A stretch of DNA of 64,000 bases from positions 868,001-932,000 of the forward strand of contig JBKBLN010000002.1 of NCBI GenBank assembly GCA_046296415.1, written 5' to 3'. Made by a program: the position numbers and the translations under genes. Positions 8,194 to 16,383 of the stretch are shown in pieces (within the stretch, counting starts at the first letter, position 1; every line of letters starts with the position of its first letter). The stretch comes from CAYNRA01 sp046296415. Lineage in GTDB: Bacteria; Bacteroidota; Bacteroidia; Cytophagales; Spirosomataceae. Below the pieces are notes generated by a model. It ran no database searches. It was not told the origin of the DNA and was given only the letters and a program-made list of their open reading frames with translations.

Positions 8194-9120
8194 TTAAGAA
8201 CTCAATAATTGTATAGACCAATGGGAAAGTGTTCGATCATCACTGGCTGAGATGAATTCCCAAGTCCCTGGGAGCCATGAAATGGCATTAACAGAGGTTC
8301 CGTGGGCCATAAATCGTCCTTTATCAATTACCTTAACGAGTTGACAACTGGGTAAATCCCAGATTTTGATAGACTTATCCATACTGCCGGTAGCCAGCCA
8401 TCGACCGTCCGAGCTGATGGATGCGGTATGAATCCCATACATATGAGCTGGTATCGACTGAAGCAACTCGGGGTGATGGGAAACTTGCCAGCTTTTTATT
8501 TTGGCATCTCGGGAGACGGAATACAAGACTTTTTCTTTGGAGTCGAATGCTAAATCGAACACCGTACCTTCGTGGGCTAGCCAGTCGGAGTTGAGGGAGG
8601 AGTCAACTAAGTTGTATCCTCGAATGTGGTGGTCCGAGCTACCTATCCAAACATAATCTGACGTGGGGTGAAGTACTAGACTACGAATGCGTTGTTGGCT
8701 AACTTGCCAGACAGACAAGACCTCCCCTGAAGCTGCATCGCACTGAATGGCGCGTCCATGGCCATCACCAATAAGAACATGGCATGAATTCCCTTGGATG
8801 GCATAAATCGAGACAGAACCCAAAGGTATGGTTTTCCAGACTTTCCATTCATGGAGATCAATAATTACAATTCCTTCAAAATTGTGCCCAATCCAGAGTC
8901 GATTTCGTTCTAGGTCCAACCACAAGGCATACACAGAATGGGCCATTTTGGCGACTAATTTCCCTAGATCTGGGTGTTTAGTTTGCCATAGAACCACCTG
9001 ACCATCGCCACTACCGGATATAAAACTACCCAGATCTGGGCCTGGAATGACAGTATACACGGCATCTCGATGGCCTGTATAGGTTTCTAACTTTTCAACA
9101 TGTAATTTTGGCCGAATCAT
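8194..9120 (-). CDS. WD40-repeat protein
   Basis: A 308-residue protein made almost wholly of WD40 repeats, predicted to form one seven-bladed propeller. Repeats are visible as GHRDAVYTV...SGSGDGQVVLWQ, IWIGSSDHHIRGYN, HEGTVFDLAF...SVSRDAKIKSWQ, THTASISSDGRWLATGSMDKSIKIWDL-type and SASDDRTLSHWS. I chose the ATG at 9120 (MIRPKLHVEKLETYTGHRD), because the longer frame to 9267 has no domain-like sequence and runs through the divergent phosphopantetheinyl transferase gene. There is no signal peptide, so it is probably cytoplasmic and acts as a binding scaffold. Its partner is unknown. Confidence 0.85.
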   Translation of the reverse strand: MIRPKLHVEKLETYTGHRDAVYTVIPGPDLGSFISGSGDGQVVLWQTKHPDLGKLVAKMAHSVYALWLDLERNRLWIGHNFEGIVIIDLHEWKVWKTIPLGSVSIYAIQGNSCHVLIGDGHGRAIQCDAASGEVLSVWQVSQQRIRSLVLHPTSDYVWIGSSDHHIRGYNLVDSSLNSDWLAHEGTVFDLAFDSKEKVLYSVSRDAKIKSWQVSHHPELLQSIPAHMYGIHTASISSDGRWLATGSMDKSIKIWDLPSCQLVKVIDKGRFMAHGTSVNAISWLPGTWEFISASDDRTLSHWSIQLLSS

Positions 9121-9135
9121 AACTAACTGGTCGAT

Positions 9136-9720
9136 ATGCCCATTTTTGAGACAAAATGGATTGATGAGAAAGTTCCCGTTTTTATTTGGAAAACCGAAGA
9201 AAGTAATTTGGATCCCGATGTGCTTTCGCTTGGTCCAAGGCAACGAGAACAATGGCATGGACGTCAATTGCTTGACTATGCAGCATCTATCTTGGGTCTT
9301 TCCATGTCGAAATTAACGAAAGATGCATTCGGAAAACCCTATTTTGCGGATACTTCTTGGGAGTTTTCCTTAACTCATACCAAGTCGTTTATCGCCGTTG
9401 TTTTTCATCCAGACCAGCCAGTTGGCATTGATTTGGAAAGGCCCCAACCTAAGATCGAGAAAGTTTTGCCTCGTATTTGCACACCTCAGGAAATTGAATG
9501 GGCGGCAAAAGATCCCATCAAATCTTGCTTTTTGTGGTCAGCCAAAGAGGCCATGTACAAATTATATGGGAAACGATCTGTGAATTTCAAGGAAAATCTA
9601 GAGGTTGCGTCCGAGCATCAAGGGGAAATCAACATGCCAGAAGTGCATTTAGCTGTTCGGTTTGTCTCCTACACGAAGGTAATTCCTGATCATGTATTGG
9701 TCGTAGCCTTGCTCCAATAG
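9136..9720 (+). CDS. 4'-phosphopantetheinyl transferase
   Basis: A 194-residue Sfp/AcpS-superfamily enzyme that transfers phosphopantetheine from CoA to the serine of acyl carrier proteins. Key motifs are WEFSLTHTKSF near 73, VGIDLERP near 95 (magnesium ligands Asp and Glu) and LWSAKEAMYKLYG near 133. Length fits the Bacteroidota single-domain form. Its start is only 15 bases from the divergent WD40 gene, so each promoter must lie inside the other gene; TAATTTTG at 9102-9109 is a possible -7 box. AcpP, the likely substrate, is encoded at 48828. Confidence 0.9.
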   Translation: MPIFETKWIDEKVPVFIWKTEESNLDPDVLSLGPRQREQWHGRQLLDYAASILGLSMSKLTKDAFGKPYFADTSWEFSLTHTKSFIAVVFHPDQPVGIDLERPQPKIEKVLPRICTPQEIEWAAKDPIKSCFLWSAKEAMYKLYGKRSVNFKENLEVASEHQGEINMPEVHLAVRFVSYTKVIPDHVLVVALLQ

Positions 9721-9724
9721 TCAG

Positions 9725-9754
9725 TAAAAAAGAAGAGTCGATTGCTCGACTCCT
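9725..9754 (-). terminator. Terminator after sufD
   Basis: On the minus strand a 7-bp stem (gagtcga / tcgactc, 9735-9752) with a 4-base loop is followed by cttctttttt. It ends the sufCD transcript between the converging PPTase and sufD genes. Confidence 0.75.
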
Positions 9755-9759
9755 CCATG

Positions 9760-11046
9760 TTACGAAAGCTTTTGAATCATTCTTTCTTCCACATAGGTCT
9801 GAAGTGCCTCATTTTTTATTTGAGAGATGACATCCCCCGCGAAAGCCAGAAGTTGCAATCGGATGGCTTCGGCTTTTGAAATTCCCCGGGATTGCATGTA
9901 AAAAATAACTTCATCGTCGAGCTGTCCGGTGGTTGTTCCATGTGAACACTTCACATCATCAGCCCAAATTTCAAGCTGAGGTTTGGTATTCATGGTCGCG
10001 CTATCAGATAGAACCACGTTCCGACAGTTTTGGTAAGCGTTGGTTTTTTGTGCGTCTTCTCGTACAAAAATCTTTCCATTGAATACCCCGGTCGACTGAT
10101 CGTTTAGGATCCCTTTGTACAATTCATTGGATTGAGAATGCGGCTTTAAGTGATCCACCAGCGTGTGATTGTCCACATGCTGACGTTTGTTAGGAATATA
10201 CAGACCGTACATGAAGCCATCGATGTGAGAGCCATCTACGGCCAGATGCAAGTTATTCCGTGTGAATTGCCCATCCAATGTAATTGTCGCGGAGTAACAA
10301 TAACTTTCATCTGCTTGATGAACTTCCGTGGTACCGATATGGTAACTTTGGTCGGTACCTTCTTGAATTTTGTAGTATTGGATCTGGGACTTTTTACCTA
10401 AAAAAATCTCAGTACAAGCATTAGAAAAACCGGGATTTTCACCCACTGTATCGAAATGCTCGACGAGTTGAACTTCAGATTGCTCTCCCACCACGATTAA
10501 ATGCCGTGTTTGCGCCATGACAGCATCTTGGGAGGCATCGGTGATTTGTCGAATCAAAACGGGTACCTCTAGATGGGTTCGGTCGGCCACACGGATCACA
10601 ACACCATCCTGGGAATAGGCGGTATTGATGGCAGTGAAGTAATCGACCTCATCTCGAGAAAGTTGGCCAAAATGTGAGGATAAAATTTCTGAATTTTCCT
10701 CCCGCGCTTCGGCCAAGGTTTGAATGGTGATTTTTCCATTGGCTCCGCTTAGATCGGACAAGCTAGCCATAAATTGACCATTGACAAATGTCAGTACCGG
10801 CCCACCCAATGATGGAAATCCCCGATGTTCCAAATGAGAAGCCACGGTTACCAAACTTCCTGTAGTTTGAGTAAATGGATGTTTGATCCATTTGGCTACA
10901 GATGAATATTTCCACTCTTCATGTTTGGTGGTTGGGATGCCTAGTTTTTCGGCAGAATTCCGTGCTTTCTCGCGGGCTCCCTCTAAAATTTGATCCGATT
11001 GACAAAGAGCTACTATGGGATCTTGCATAACACTAGTTTCGTTCAT
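9760..11046 (-). CDS. sufD: Fe-S cluster assembly scaffold protein SufD
   Basis: The ATG at 11046 gives 428 residues; a TTG two codons upstream is less likely. SufD works with SufB and the SufC ATPase as the scaffold on which iron-sulfur clusters are built. The family core is clear in the C-terminal third: NGKIFVREDAQKTNAYQNCR, LSDSATMNTKPQLEIWADDV, and VKCSHGTTTGQLDDEVIFYM. The N-terminal part has HEEWKYSSVAKW, typical of SufD. It follows sufC after 22 bases and is clearly co-transcribed. SufB, SufS and SufE genes, which often complete the operon, are not next to it. Confidence 0.93.
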   Translation of the reverse strand: MNETSVMQDPIVALCQSDQILEGAREKARNSAEKLGIPTTKHEEWKYSSVAKWIKHPFTQTTGSLVTVASHLEHRGFPSLGGPVLTFVNGQFMASLSDLSGANGKITIQTLAEAREENSEILSSHFGQLSRDEVDYFTAINTAYSQDGVVIRVADRTHLEVPVLIRQITDASQDAVMAQTRHLIVVGEQSEVQLVEHFDTVGENPGFSNACTEIFLGKKSQIQYYKIQEGTDQSYHIGTTEVHQADESYCYSATITLDGQFTRNNLHLAVDGSHIDGFMYGLYIPNKRQHVDNHTLVDHLKPHSQSNELYKGILNDQSTGVFNGKIFVREDAQKTNAYQNCRNVVLSDSATMNTKPQLEIWADDVKCSHGTTTGQLDDEVIFYMQSRGISKAEAIRLQLLAFAGDVISQIKNEALQTYVEERMIQKLS

Positions 11047-11068
11047 AACCAAAGTCGTAAATTAAGGA

Positions 11069-11839
11069 TTAAGCGGGTGCATTTTCTTGTGAATCCACCT
11101 CGGCTTTGATCCAATCGTACCCTTTTTCCTCCAGTTCAAGGGCAAGTTCTTTGGTACCTGACTTCACGATTCTTCCTTTATAAAGGACATGGACGTAATC
11201 TGGAACAATGTAATCCAATAATCTTTGGTAGTGAGTCACAACTACAAAAGACCGATTTCCATCCTTCAGTTGGTTTACACCGTCGGCCACAATACGGAGT
11301 GCATCGATGTCGAGGCCCGAGTCTGTTTCATCTAGGATACACAAACTTGGCTCCAACATAGCCATCTGAAAAATTTCGTTTCGCTTTTTTTCACCGCCTG
11401 AAAACCCTTCATTCAAAGAGCGGCGCAGGAGCTGGTCATCAATCTGCACCATTTTGGCTTTTTGTTTGGTGAGTTTAAGGAACTGTGCCGCATCCAAGGC
11501 GTCCTCTCCTTTGTATTTGCGAATCTGATTGATGGCGGTTTTCAGAAAATTCACAGTGGTAACCCCTGGAATTTCAACCGGGTATTGAAAAGCTAGGAAC
11601 ACGCCTTCGGCTGCTCTTTCTTCAGGTGCTAGATCCAGTAAATCTTTGCCATTGAACTCCACCTCTCCACCTAGGATTTCGTAATCTTCCCGACCTGCCA
11701 GAACCGAGGCCAATGTGGATTTACCTGAGCCATTGGGCCCCATGATGGCGTGGATTTCACCAGGCTTTATCTCTAAATTTATACCATTCAAGATTTGCTT
11801 TTCTTCAACTCTTGCTTGTAGATTACTGATTTTCAGCAT
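11069..11839 (-). CDS. sufC: Fe-S cluster assembly ATPase SufC
   Basis: An ABC-type ATPase of 256 residues that powers the SufBCD scaffold. It has Walker A GPNGSGKS, the Q-loop AFQYP, the ABC signature FSGGEKKRNEI and Walker B LCILDETDSGLD, all in SufC-specific form. I chose the ATG at 11839 (MLKISNLQARVEEKQIL), which matches family N-termini; the open frame continues to 12016, but that extension covers the promoter and looks non-coding. It is the first gene of the sufC-sufD unit. SufB is not upstream as it would be in a standard sufBCD operon. Confidence 0.95.
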   Translation of the reverse strand: MLKISNLQARVEEKQILNGINLEIKPGEIHAIMGPNGSGKSTLASVLAGREDYEILGGEVEFNGKDLLDLAPEERAAEGVFLAFQYPVEIPGVTTVNFLKTAINQIRKYKGEDALDAAQFLKLTKQKAKMVQIDDQLLRRSLNEGFSGGEKKRNEIFQMAMLEPSLCILDETDSGLDIDALRIVADGVNQLKDGNRSFVVVTHYQRLLDYIVPDYVHVLYKGRIVKSGTKELALELEEKGYDWIKAEVDSQENAPA

Positions 11840-11889
11840 TATTTTAAGATCTATATTATGAATAAGAAACAGGAATGAGTTTCGGCCCG

Positions 11890-11897
11890 CAAAAATA
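11890..11897 (-). promoter_or_regulatory. Promoter -7 box for sufCD
   Basis: TATTTTTG on the minus strand is an exact TAnnTTTG match, 50 bases before the sufC ATG. A -33 TTG is not obvious. No IscR/SufR-type operator could be recognised. Confidence 0.5.
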
Positions 11898-12064
11898 CAA
11901 GGATTCTTTTGGGATTCCGAACGAATCGGGGTAGAATCCACCGGACTGTGGAGGTATAACTTAAAATTGATGGGCCTTGTTCCCGATACATATAGATAAT
12001 ACCTATATTTTTTCAAAAGTGAACTTCATGTTTTTCAGACGAATACGGCTAATTCTGGGGTGAA

Positions 12065-12098
12065 TTGGCAATAATTCCTGAAATATTTCCTTACTTTG
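12065..12098 (+). promoter_or_regulatory. Promoter for eno
   Basis: TTG at 12065-12067 is followed after 23 bases by TTACTTTG (12091-12098), a one-mismatch version of TAnnTTTG that recurs before acpP. The resulting 5' leader would be about 88 bases. Confidence 0.5.
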
Positions 12099-12192
12099 TG
12101 GCGAAAAATCCATAGATTCTTCTAAGAATATTGATTTTTTGAGTTTTATTTTAACTCTACCAATTTTTTACTCAACTATTATTCGCTAAGCT

Positions 12193-13470
12193 ATGAGTCA
12201 AATCGTTCGCGTGCATGCTCGTCAAATCCTCGATTCTCGGGGTAACCCAACTGTTGAAGTCGATATCATGACCGATAGCGGCTTTTTAGGCCGTGCGGCC
12301 GTGCCTTCAGGTGCTTCAACAGGTATCCATGAAGCTGTGGAACTTCGGGATGACGATGCATCAGTATATGTAGGAAAAGGTGTATTGAAAGCCGTAAAAA
12401 ACGTAAATGAAACCATTGCCGAGGCGTTATTGGGCATGAACGTTTTTGAGCAGAATCTAATCGATCAAACCATGATCGCATTGGATGGTTCAACCAATAA
12501 GGGTGTTTTAGGTGCCAACGCCATCTTGGGTGTTTCGTTGGCAGTTGCCAAAGCCGCCGCTCAGGAGGCTGGGTTGCCATTGTTCCGTTACTTAGGTGGG
12601 GTGAACGCAAATACCTTGCCCGTTCCGATGATGAACATCATGAACGGAGGTGCGCATGCAGATAATTCCATTGATTTTCAAGAATTCATGGTCATGCCTG
12701 CCAAAGCTGATACATTTTCTGAATCATTGCGGATGGGCACGGAGGTGTTCCATGCATTGAAAAAAGTATTGAAAGGAAAAGGTTATTCAACAAATGTAGG
12801 TGATGAAGGTGGATTTGCGCCTAACATCGGTTCCAATGAAGAAGCGATAGAAATCGTTTTAACAGCGATTGAAAAAGCAGGGTACAAACCGGGTGAGGAT
12901 ATTTTCATTGCCATGGATGCCGCTTCCTCAGAATTTTACGATGCCAAAACAGGCTTGTACACATTCAAGAAGTCCAGTGGCAAACAAATGACCAACATGG
13001 AGCTTGCCGCCTATTGGAACGAATGGGTTACCAAATACCCGATCATTTCTATTGAAGACGGTATGGCCGAAGATGACTGGGCAGGTTGGGCAGAATTAAC
13101 TCGTTTAGCGGGGAACCGTTGCCAGCTGGTAGGTGACGATTTATTCGTAACCAATGTCAAACGTTTACAGGAGGGTATCGATCAAAACATCGCCAATGCG
13201 ATTTTAGTAAAGGTAAATCAAATTGGTTCCTTGACCGAGACCATCGATGCCGTAAATCTTGCTCATCGGAATAAATACAAGAGCGTGATGTCACATCGCT
13301 CGGGTGAAACAGAAGATGCTACAATCGCAGACCTAGCGGTTGCATTGAATACGGGTCAGATCAAAACTGGTTCTGCCTCACGTTCCGATCGGATGGCCAA
13401 GTACAATCAATTAATACGGATTGAAGAAGAATTGGGAGATTCAGCTTATTTCCCGGGATTGAAATTCTAA
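12193..13470 (+). CDS. eno: Enolase
   Basis: A 425-residue enolase, full length for the family; it interconverts 2-phosphoglycerate and phosphoenolpyruvate in glycolysis. Diagnostic segments are RQILDSRGNPTVEVD at the N-terminus, SGASTGIHEAVELRD, the GGAHADNSIDFQEFM loop, VGDEGGFAPNI, SIEDGMAEDDW, LVGDDLFVTN and the C-terminal SHRSGETEDATIADLAVA. All expected magnesium and catalytic positions appear present. It is a single-gene transcript with its own promoter and a strong downstream terminator. Pyruvate kinase, the next glycolytic step, is encoded 5 kb away. Confidence 0.98.
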   Translation: MSQIVRVHARQILDSRGNPTVEVDIMTDSGFLGRAAVPSGASTGIHEAVELRDDDASVYVGKGVLKAVKNVNETIAEALLGMNVFEQNLIDQTMIALDGSTNKGVLGANAILGVSLAVAKAAAQEAGLPLFRYLGGVNANTLPVPMMNIMNGGAHADNSIDFQEFMVMPAKADTFSESLRMGTEVFHALKKVLKGKGYSTNVGDEGGFAPNIGSNEEAIEIVLTAIEKAGYKPGEDIFIAMDAASSEFYDAKTGLYTFKKSSGKQMTNMELAAYWNEWVTKYPIISIEDGMAEDDWAGWAELTRLAGNRCQLVGDDLFVTNVKRLQEGIDQNIANAILVKVNQIGSLTETIDAVNLAHRNKYKSVMSHRSGETEDATIADLAVALNTGQIKTGSASRSDRMAKYNQLIRIEEELGDSAYFPGLKF

Positions 13471-13484
13471 AGTGATTTCATCCA

Positions 13485-13520
13485 AAAAAAAACCATCGAC
13501 AGGTTCGATGGTTTTTTTTA
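13485..13520. terminator. Bidirectional terminator between eno and idi
   Basis: A 9-bp stem (aaccatcga / tcgatggtt) with a 5-base loop is flanked by an A run on the left and a T run on the right, so it can end both converging transcripts. Confidence 0.9.
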
Positions 13521-13521
13521 T

Positions 13522-14043
13522 TCAATTTTTCTGTAAGGTTAATTGCTTCATAATTTCTTTGAACCAGACGGTAAATCGTTCAGGATACGTTTGAATCTCC
13601 CGCTGGATATCCTCAAACGTCATCCATCGAAAATCAGCTACCTCCTCAGGATTCACTACGAAAGAATCGTCATAACGCCCGATGAACACATGGTCTATTT
13701 CATGCTCAATTAAGTTATGATCTAATTCCGCTTGATACCGAAATTTAAATTGGAATTCGAGCGGGCAGTCAAATCCCATTTCTTCTTGCAGGCGTCGATG
13801 GATCGCGGCTTCCATGTCCTCACCAACATTGGGGTGGCCACAACACGTGTTCGTCCACAAGCCACCCGAATGGTATTTATGAAATGCTCTTTGATGAATC
13901 AGCCATTCTCCTTGCCCATTGTGAACCAAAATGGAGAATGCTCTATGCAATTGACCCGACTGGTGTACCGCAAGCTTTTCTCCTTCCCCAATAATTTCAT
14001 CGAGATCGTTCACCAATGGTATGTAAATATCAGTAGCTACCAT
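13522..14043 (-). CDS. idi: Isopentenyl-diphosphate delta-isomerase, type 1
   Basis: A 173-residue type 1 IPP isomerase with a Nudix-like fold, which interconverts isopentenyl and dimethylallyl diphosphate for isoprenoid synthesis. It shows LHRAFSILVHN, WLIHQRAFHKYHSGGLWTN, TNTCCGHP with the active-site cysteine, a Nudix-like RRLQEEMGF and EHEIDHVFIGRYD with metal-binding glutamate and histidine. Length matches bacterial Idi. The start at 14043 gives the normal N-terminus. It converges on eno and diverges from the FAH-like gene, so it is probably monocistronic. Confidence 0.95.
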   Translation of the reverse strand: MVATDIYIPLVNDLDEIIGEGEKLAVHQSGQLHRAFSILVHNGQGEWLIHQRAFHKYHSGGLWTNTCCGHPNVGEDMEAAIHRRLQEEMGFDCPLEFQFKFRYQAELDHNLIEHEIDHVFIGRYDDSFVVNPEEVADFRWMTFEDIQREIQTYPERFTVWFKEIMKQLTLQKN

Positions 14044-14139
14044 ATACGAAATACGCCTTTTTACTCACTAACCCATCCTTGGTAGATTCTGTTTCAATTT
14101 TTCGTGCAAATTATCTAATTTGCTGAAAAATAATGCTCC

Positions 14140-14823
14140 ATGCGAGTTTACCGAACGACCCGAGGGATTGTCATTCAAGCGCAAGGACAGTTTTACCTTT
14201 CCAAACATACCGACTGGGATCAATTTGTTTCGAGATCTGATTTGTTTTTTTCGGTAGCTCGGGAAATTCAATTTCTCAGACCTGATCCGGGGTATTGGGA
14301 TTACATTCGAAATTTTTCGCTGCCTGCCATTGGAAGCCAAGAAATTTGGACACTTCAAGATCACCCCCAGCTCTTGTCAACGGCTAGCCGATGTTGCAAT
14401 CAAGAGGATTCCTTGCGGAGACTAAATATCGCCAATGGTAATGCCGGAATTGCGTTTTTGTTGAATCCTCAAGGAAAAATGCAAGGCCTTACGCTGGTCC
14501 ATATTTTAATGGATACCATGGGATATCCTTATCAAGATCATTGTTCTATTGGGCCTTGCCTTTGGATTCCCGAACCCGACAAGCCTCTTTCTTGGCAAAT
14601 CATGACCCAGGTGATGAGAGAAAACGTGATCGTATCCCAAATTCAACAATCCATTTCCTGGCAGATTCCTCCGCTTCTCACGCATTTTTGGAGTCAACAA
14701 CGATTTTCAATTGGAATGTACCTCATTCAAACCCAGACCATCCTCTCGGACCTTCAAGCCGGTGATCGCTTGAAAACTACTTTGGCCCAAATGGGAAGCC
14801 TACTCAATCGTGTAACCACCTAA
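14140..14823 (+). CDS. Degenerate fumarylacetoacetate hydrolase/AraD1-like protein
   Basis: A 227-residue protein resembling, from memory, the AraD1 branch of the FAH fold but shortened (relatives are about 280-330). The N-terminus (MRVYRTTRGIVIQ, IGSQEIW at 65-70) and C-terminus (SIGPCLWIPEP at 136-146, LQAGDRLKTT) keep the family outline. The central metal-binding core is lost: where relatives have a PEPEL-type motif this has NIANGNAGIAFLL (97-108), and where they have NDMSSR it has HILMDTM (121-127). No frameshift or internal stop is present. It heads a three-gene unit with an aldehyde dehydrogenase and an SDR. It may be a non-catalytic or strongly diverged protein. Confidence 0.6.
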   Translation: MRVYRTTRGIVIQAQGQFYLSKHTDWDQFVSRSDLFFSVAREIQFLRPDPGYWDYIRNFSLPAIGSQEIWTLQDHPQLLSTASRCCNQEDSLRRLNIANGNAGIAFLLNPQGKMQGLTLVHILMDTMGYPYQDHCSIGPCLWIPEPDKPLSWQIMTQVMRENVIVSQIQQSISWQIPPLLTHFWSQQRFSIGMYLIQTQTILSDLQAGDRLKTTLAQMGSLLNRVTT

Positions 14824-14853
14824 TTCATTTACTCAATACCCACAGAATATACC

Positions 14854-16383
14854 ATGAACCTCACAGGACAACAACTCATCGGTTTTTCCATTACCTCTTC
14901 CAGCACCTTGGCTTTTCAAGCGCATTCACCCACCACAGGGGAAACATTACCTACCTTGTTTTACCAGGCGACCGCTTCAGAGGTTGAACATGCCGTTTCA
15001 TTGGCTCAAAAGGCATTTTTAACTTTCCAGTCGATCGACGGTAAAAAACGAGCTAACTTCCTCCATGCCATTGCTCAAGGCATTTTGGACTTGGGCGATG
15101 CACTTTTGGATCGCTACGTCGCCGAGACCGGGTTGCCCAGAGGTCGTGCTGAGGGCGAAAGAGGCAGAACCATTAATCAAATCAGAGCCTTTGCTCAGTC
15201 AATAGAAAAGGATGATTGGCGACGAATCCAACTCGATCCCGCGCAACCGGATCGAACTCCTTTGCCAAAACCTTCCTTAGTTTCCTGGGAAAATGCACTT
15301 GGTCCCGTAGTGGTCTTTGGGGCATCGAATTTCCCTTTGGCATTTTCCGTAGCAGGAGGCGACACCATTGCTGCACTAGCGGCAGGTTGCCCGGTTCTTT
15401 TCAAAGCGCATCCTGCCCATCCCGGCACCTCGGAAATGGTCGGTCGAGTCATTCAACAAGCCGCTCAAGAACATGCACTTCCTGAAGGCGTATTCTCCAT
15501 GCTTGTCGATCCGAGTTTTGCAACAGGAAGCCAGTTGGTACAACACCCTGCAATTTGTGCCGTGGCGTTTACTGGTTCATTCCGTGGAGGAAAAGCCCTT
15601 TTTGACTTGGCGGCCAATCGGCCAAAACCAATACCTGTGTATGCTGAAATGGGGAGTATTAATCCTGTTTTTTTATTTCCGACACCATCTAATCAGGAAA
15701 ATGAACTGTTTGCACAAGGGTATGTCGACTCCCTAATCCTTGGAACTGGGCAATTTTGTACCAATCCGGGTGTCTTATTTGTAAGCAAGGACAGTCCGGT
15801 AATCCGTTTGATTCAAGAAAAAATTACCGTGTCTCATGGCGGTGCCATGCTGACGGTGGATATTCAGAAACGATATGAGCGATCCATCAAAGATTGGAAG
15901 AAACACGTTGCTTTGTTAGGTACAGGCCAGCGGGTTGATCCAGAGCGAATGGTACTTCCCCATGTATTCCTAACGGATTGGACGTCCTATTCCCAAAAGA
16001 AAAATTTACATGAGGAGGTATTTGGCCCTTCCGGACTAATTGTCACCGTCCAAGATACTTCCGAGTTTTTAGAAATTGCAGAACACATGGAAGGGCAGTT
16101 GACGGTATCGCTGCATGGAACAGCTGACCAGTTAGCCTCCAGTTTAGAACTCATCCAACTTCTTAAGGAAAAAGCAGGACGTTTGGTATTCAATGGTTTC
16201 CCGACGGGTGTCGAGGTATCCCCAGCCATGGTCCATGGCGGGCCATTTCCAGCCACAACAGATAGCCGGTCTACCTCGGTTGGCTTAAATTCCATTTACC
16301 GTTTCACTAGACCAGTTTGCTTTCAAAATGCCCCCATGCTATGCCTTCCGACGTTCATTCAACTCAAATTGCAAAACACATGA
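14854..16383 (+). CDS. NADP-type aldehyde dehydrogenase, ketoglutarate-semialdehyde-like
   Basis: A 509-residue aldehyde dehydrogenase close to the 2,5-dioxovalerate (alpha-ketoglutarate semialdehyde) dehydrogenase group. The general base is Glu265 in YAEMGSINPVF and the nucleophile Cys302 in GQFCTNPGVLF; the EMGS-NP and CTNPG forms are typical of this branch. Cofactor-binding segments VFGASNFPLAFS and FTGSFRGGKAL are intact, so unlike its two neighbours it looks catalytically complete. In known pathways it oxidises the last aldehyde of L-arabinose, D-xylose or uronate breakdown. Its TGA stop overlaps the ATG of the SDR gene. Confidence 0.88.
   Translation: MNLTGQQLIGFSITSSSTLAFQAHSPTTGETLPTLFYQATASEVEHAVSLAQKAFLTFQSIDGKKRANFLHAIAQGILDLGDALLDRYVAETGLPRGRAEGERGRTINQIRAFAQSIEKDDWRRIQLDPAQPDRTPLPKPSLVSWENALGPVVVFGASNFPLAFSVAGGDTIAALAAGCPVLFKAHPAHPGTSEMVGRVIQQAAQEHALPEGVFSMLVDPSFATGSQLVQHPAICAVAFTGSFRGGKALFDLAANRPKPIPVYAEMGSINPVFLFPTPSNQENELFAQGYVDSLILGTGQFCTNPGVLFVSKDSPVIRLIQEKITVSHGGAMLTVDIQKRYERSIKDWKKHVALLGTGQRVDPERMVLPHVFLTDWTSYSQKKNLHEEVFGPSGLIVTVQDTSEFLEIAEHMEGQLTVSLHGTADQLASSLELIQLLKEKAGRLVFNGFPTGVEVSPAMVHGGPFPATTDSRSTSVGLNSIYRFTRPVCFQNAPMLCLPTFIQLKLQNT

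Larger units (their letters stand above)
11840..12192. other. Divergent intergenic region between sufC and eno
   Basis: This 353-base gap holds the promoters for both flanking genes and no convincing gene. The minus-strand frame that crosses it is an extension of sufC without family similarity. Apart from the two promoter boxes, it is A+T-rich next to eno and shows no RNA gene or repeat. Confidence 0.7.

Noticed and set aside
9121..9267. N-terminal extension of the WD40 protein
   Set aside because: It runs antisense through the PPTase start, and its residues are not propeller-like.
11840..12016. N-terminal extension of SufC
   Set aside because: It covers the promoter box at 11890-11897 and has no family similarity; the ATG at 11839 matches SufC.
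14140..14823. Pseudogene call for the FAH-like gene
   Set aside because: The frame is intact and in an operon with overlapping partners, so I list it as a diverged gene and not as a pseudogene.
15182..16295. Several open frames opposite or in other frames of the aldehyde dehydrogenase gene
   Set aside because: All lie within a gene with intact catalytic motifs and show no family pattern of their own.
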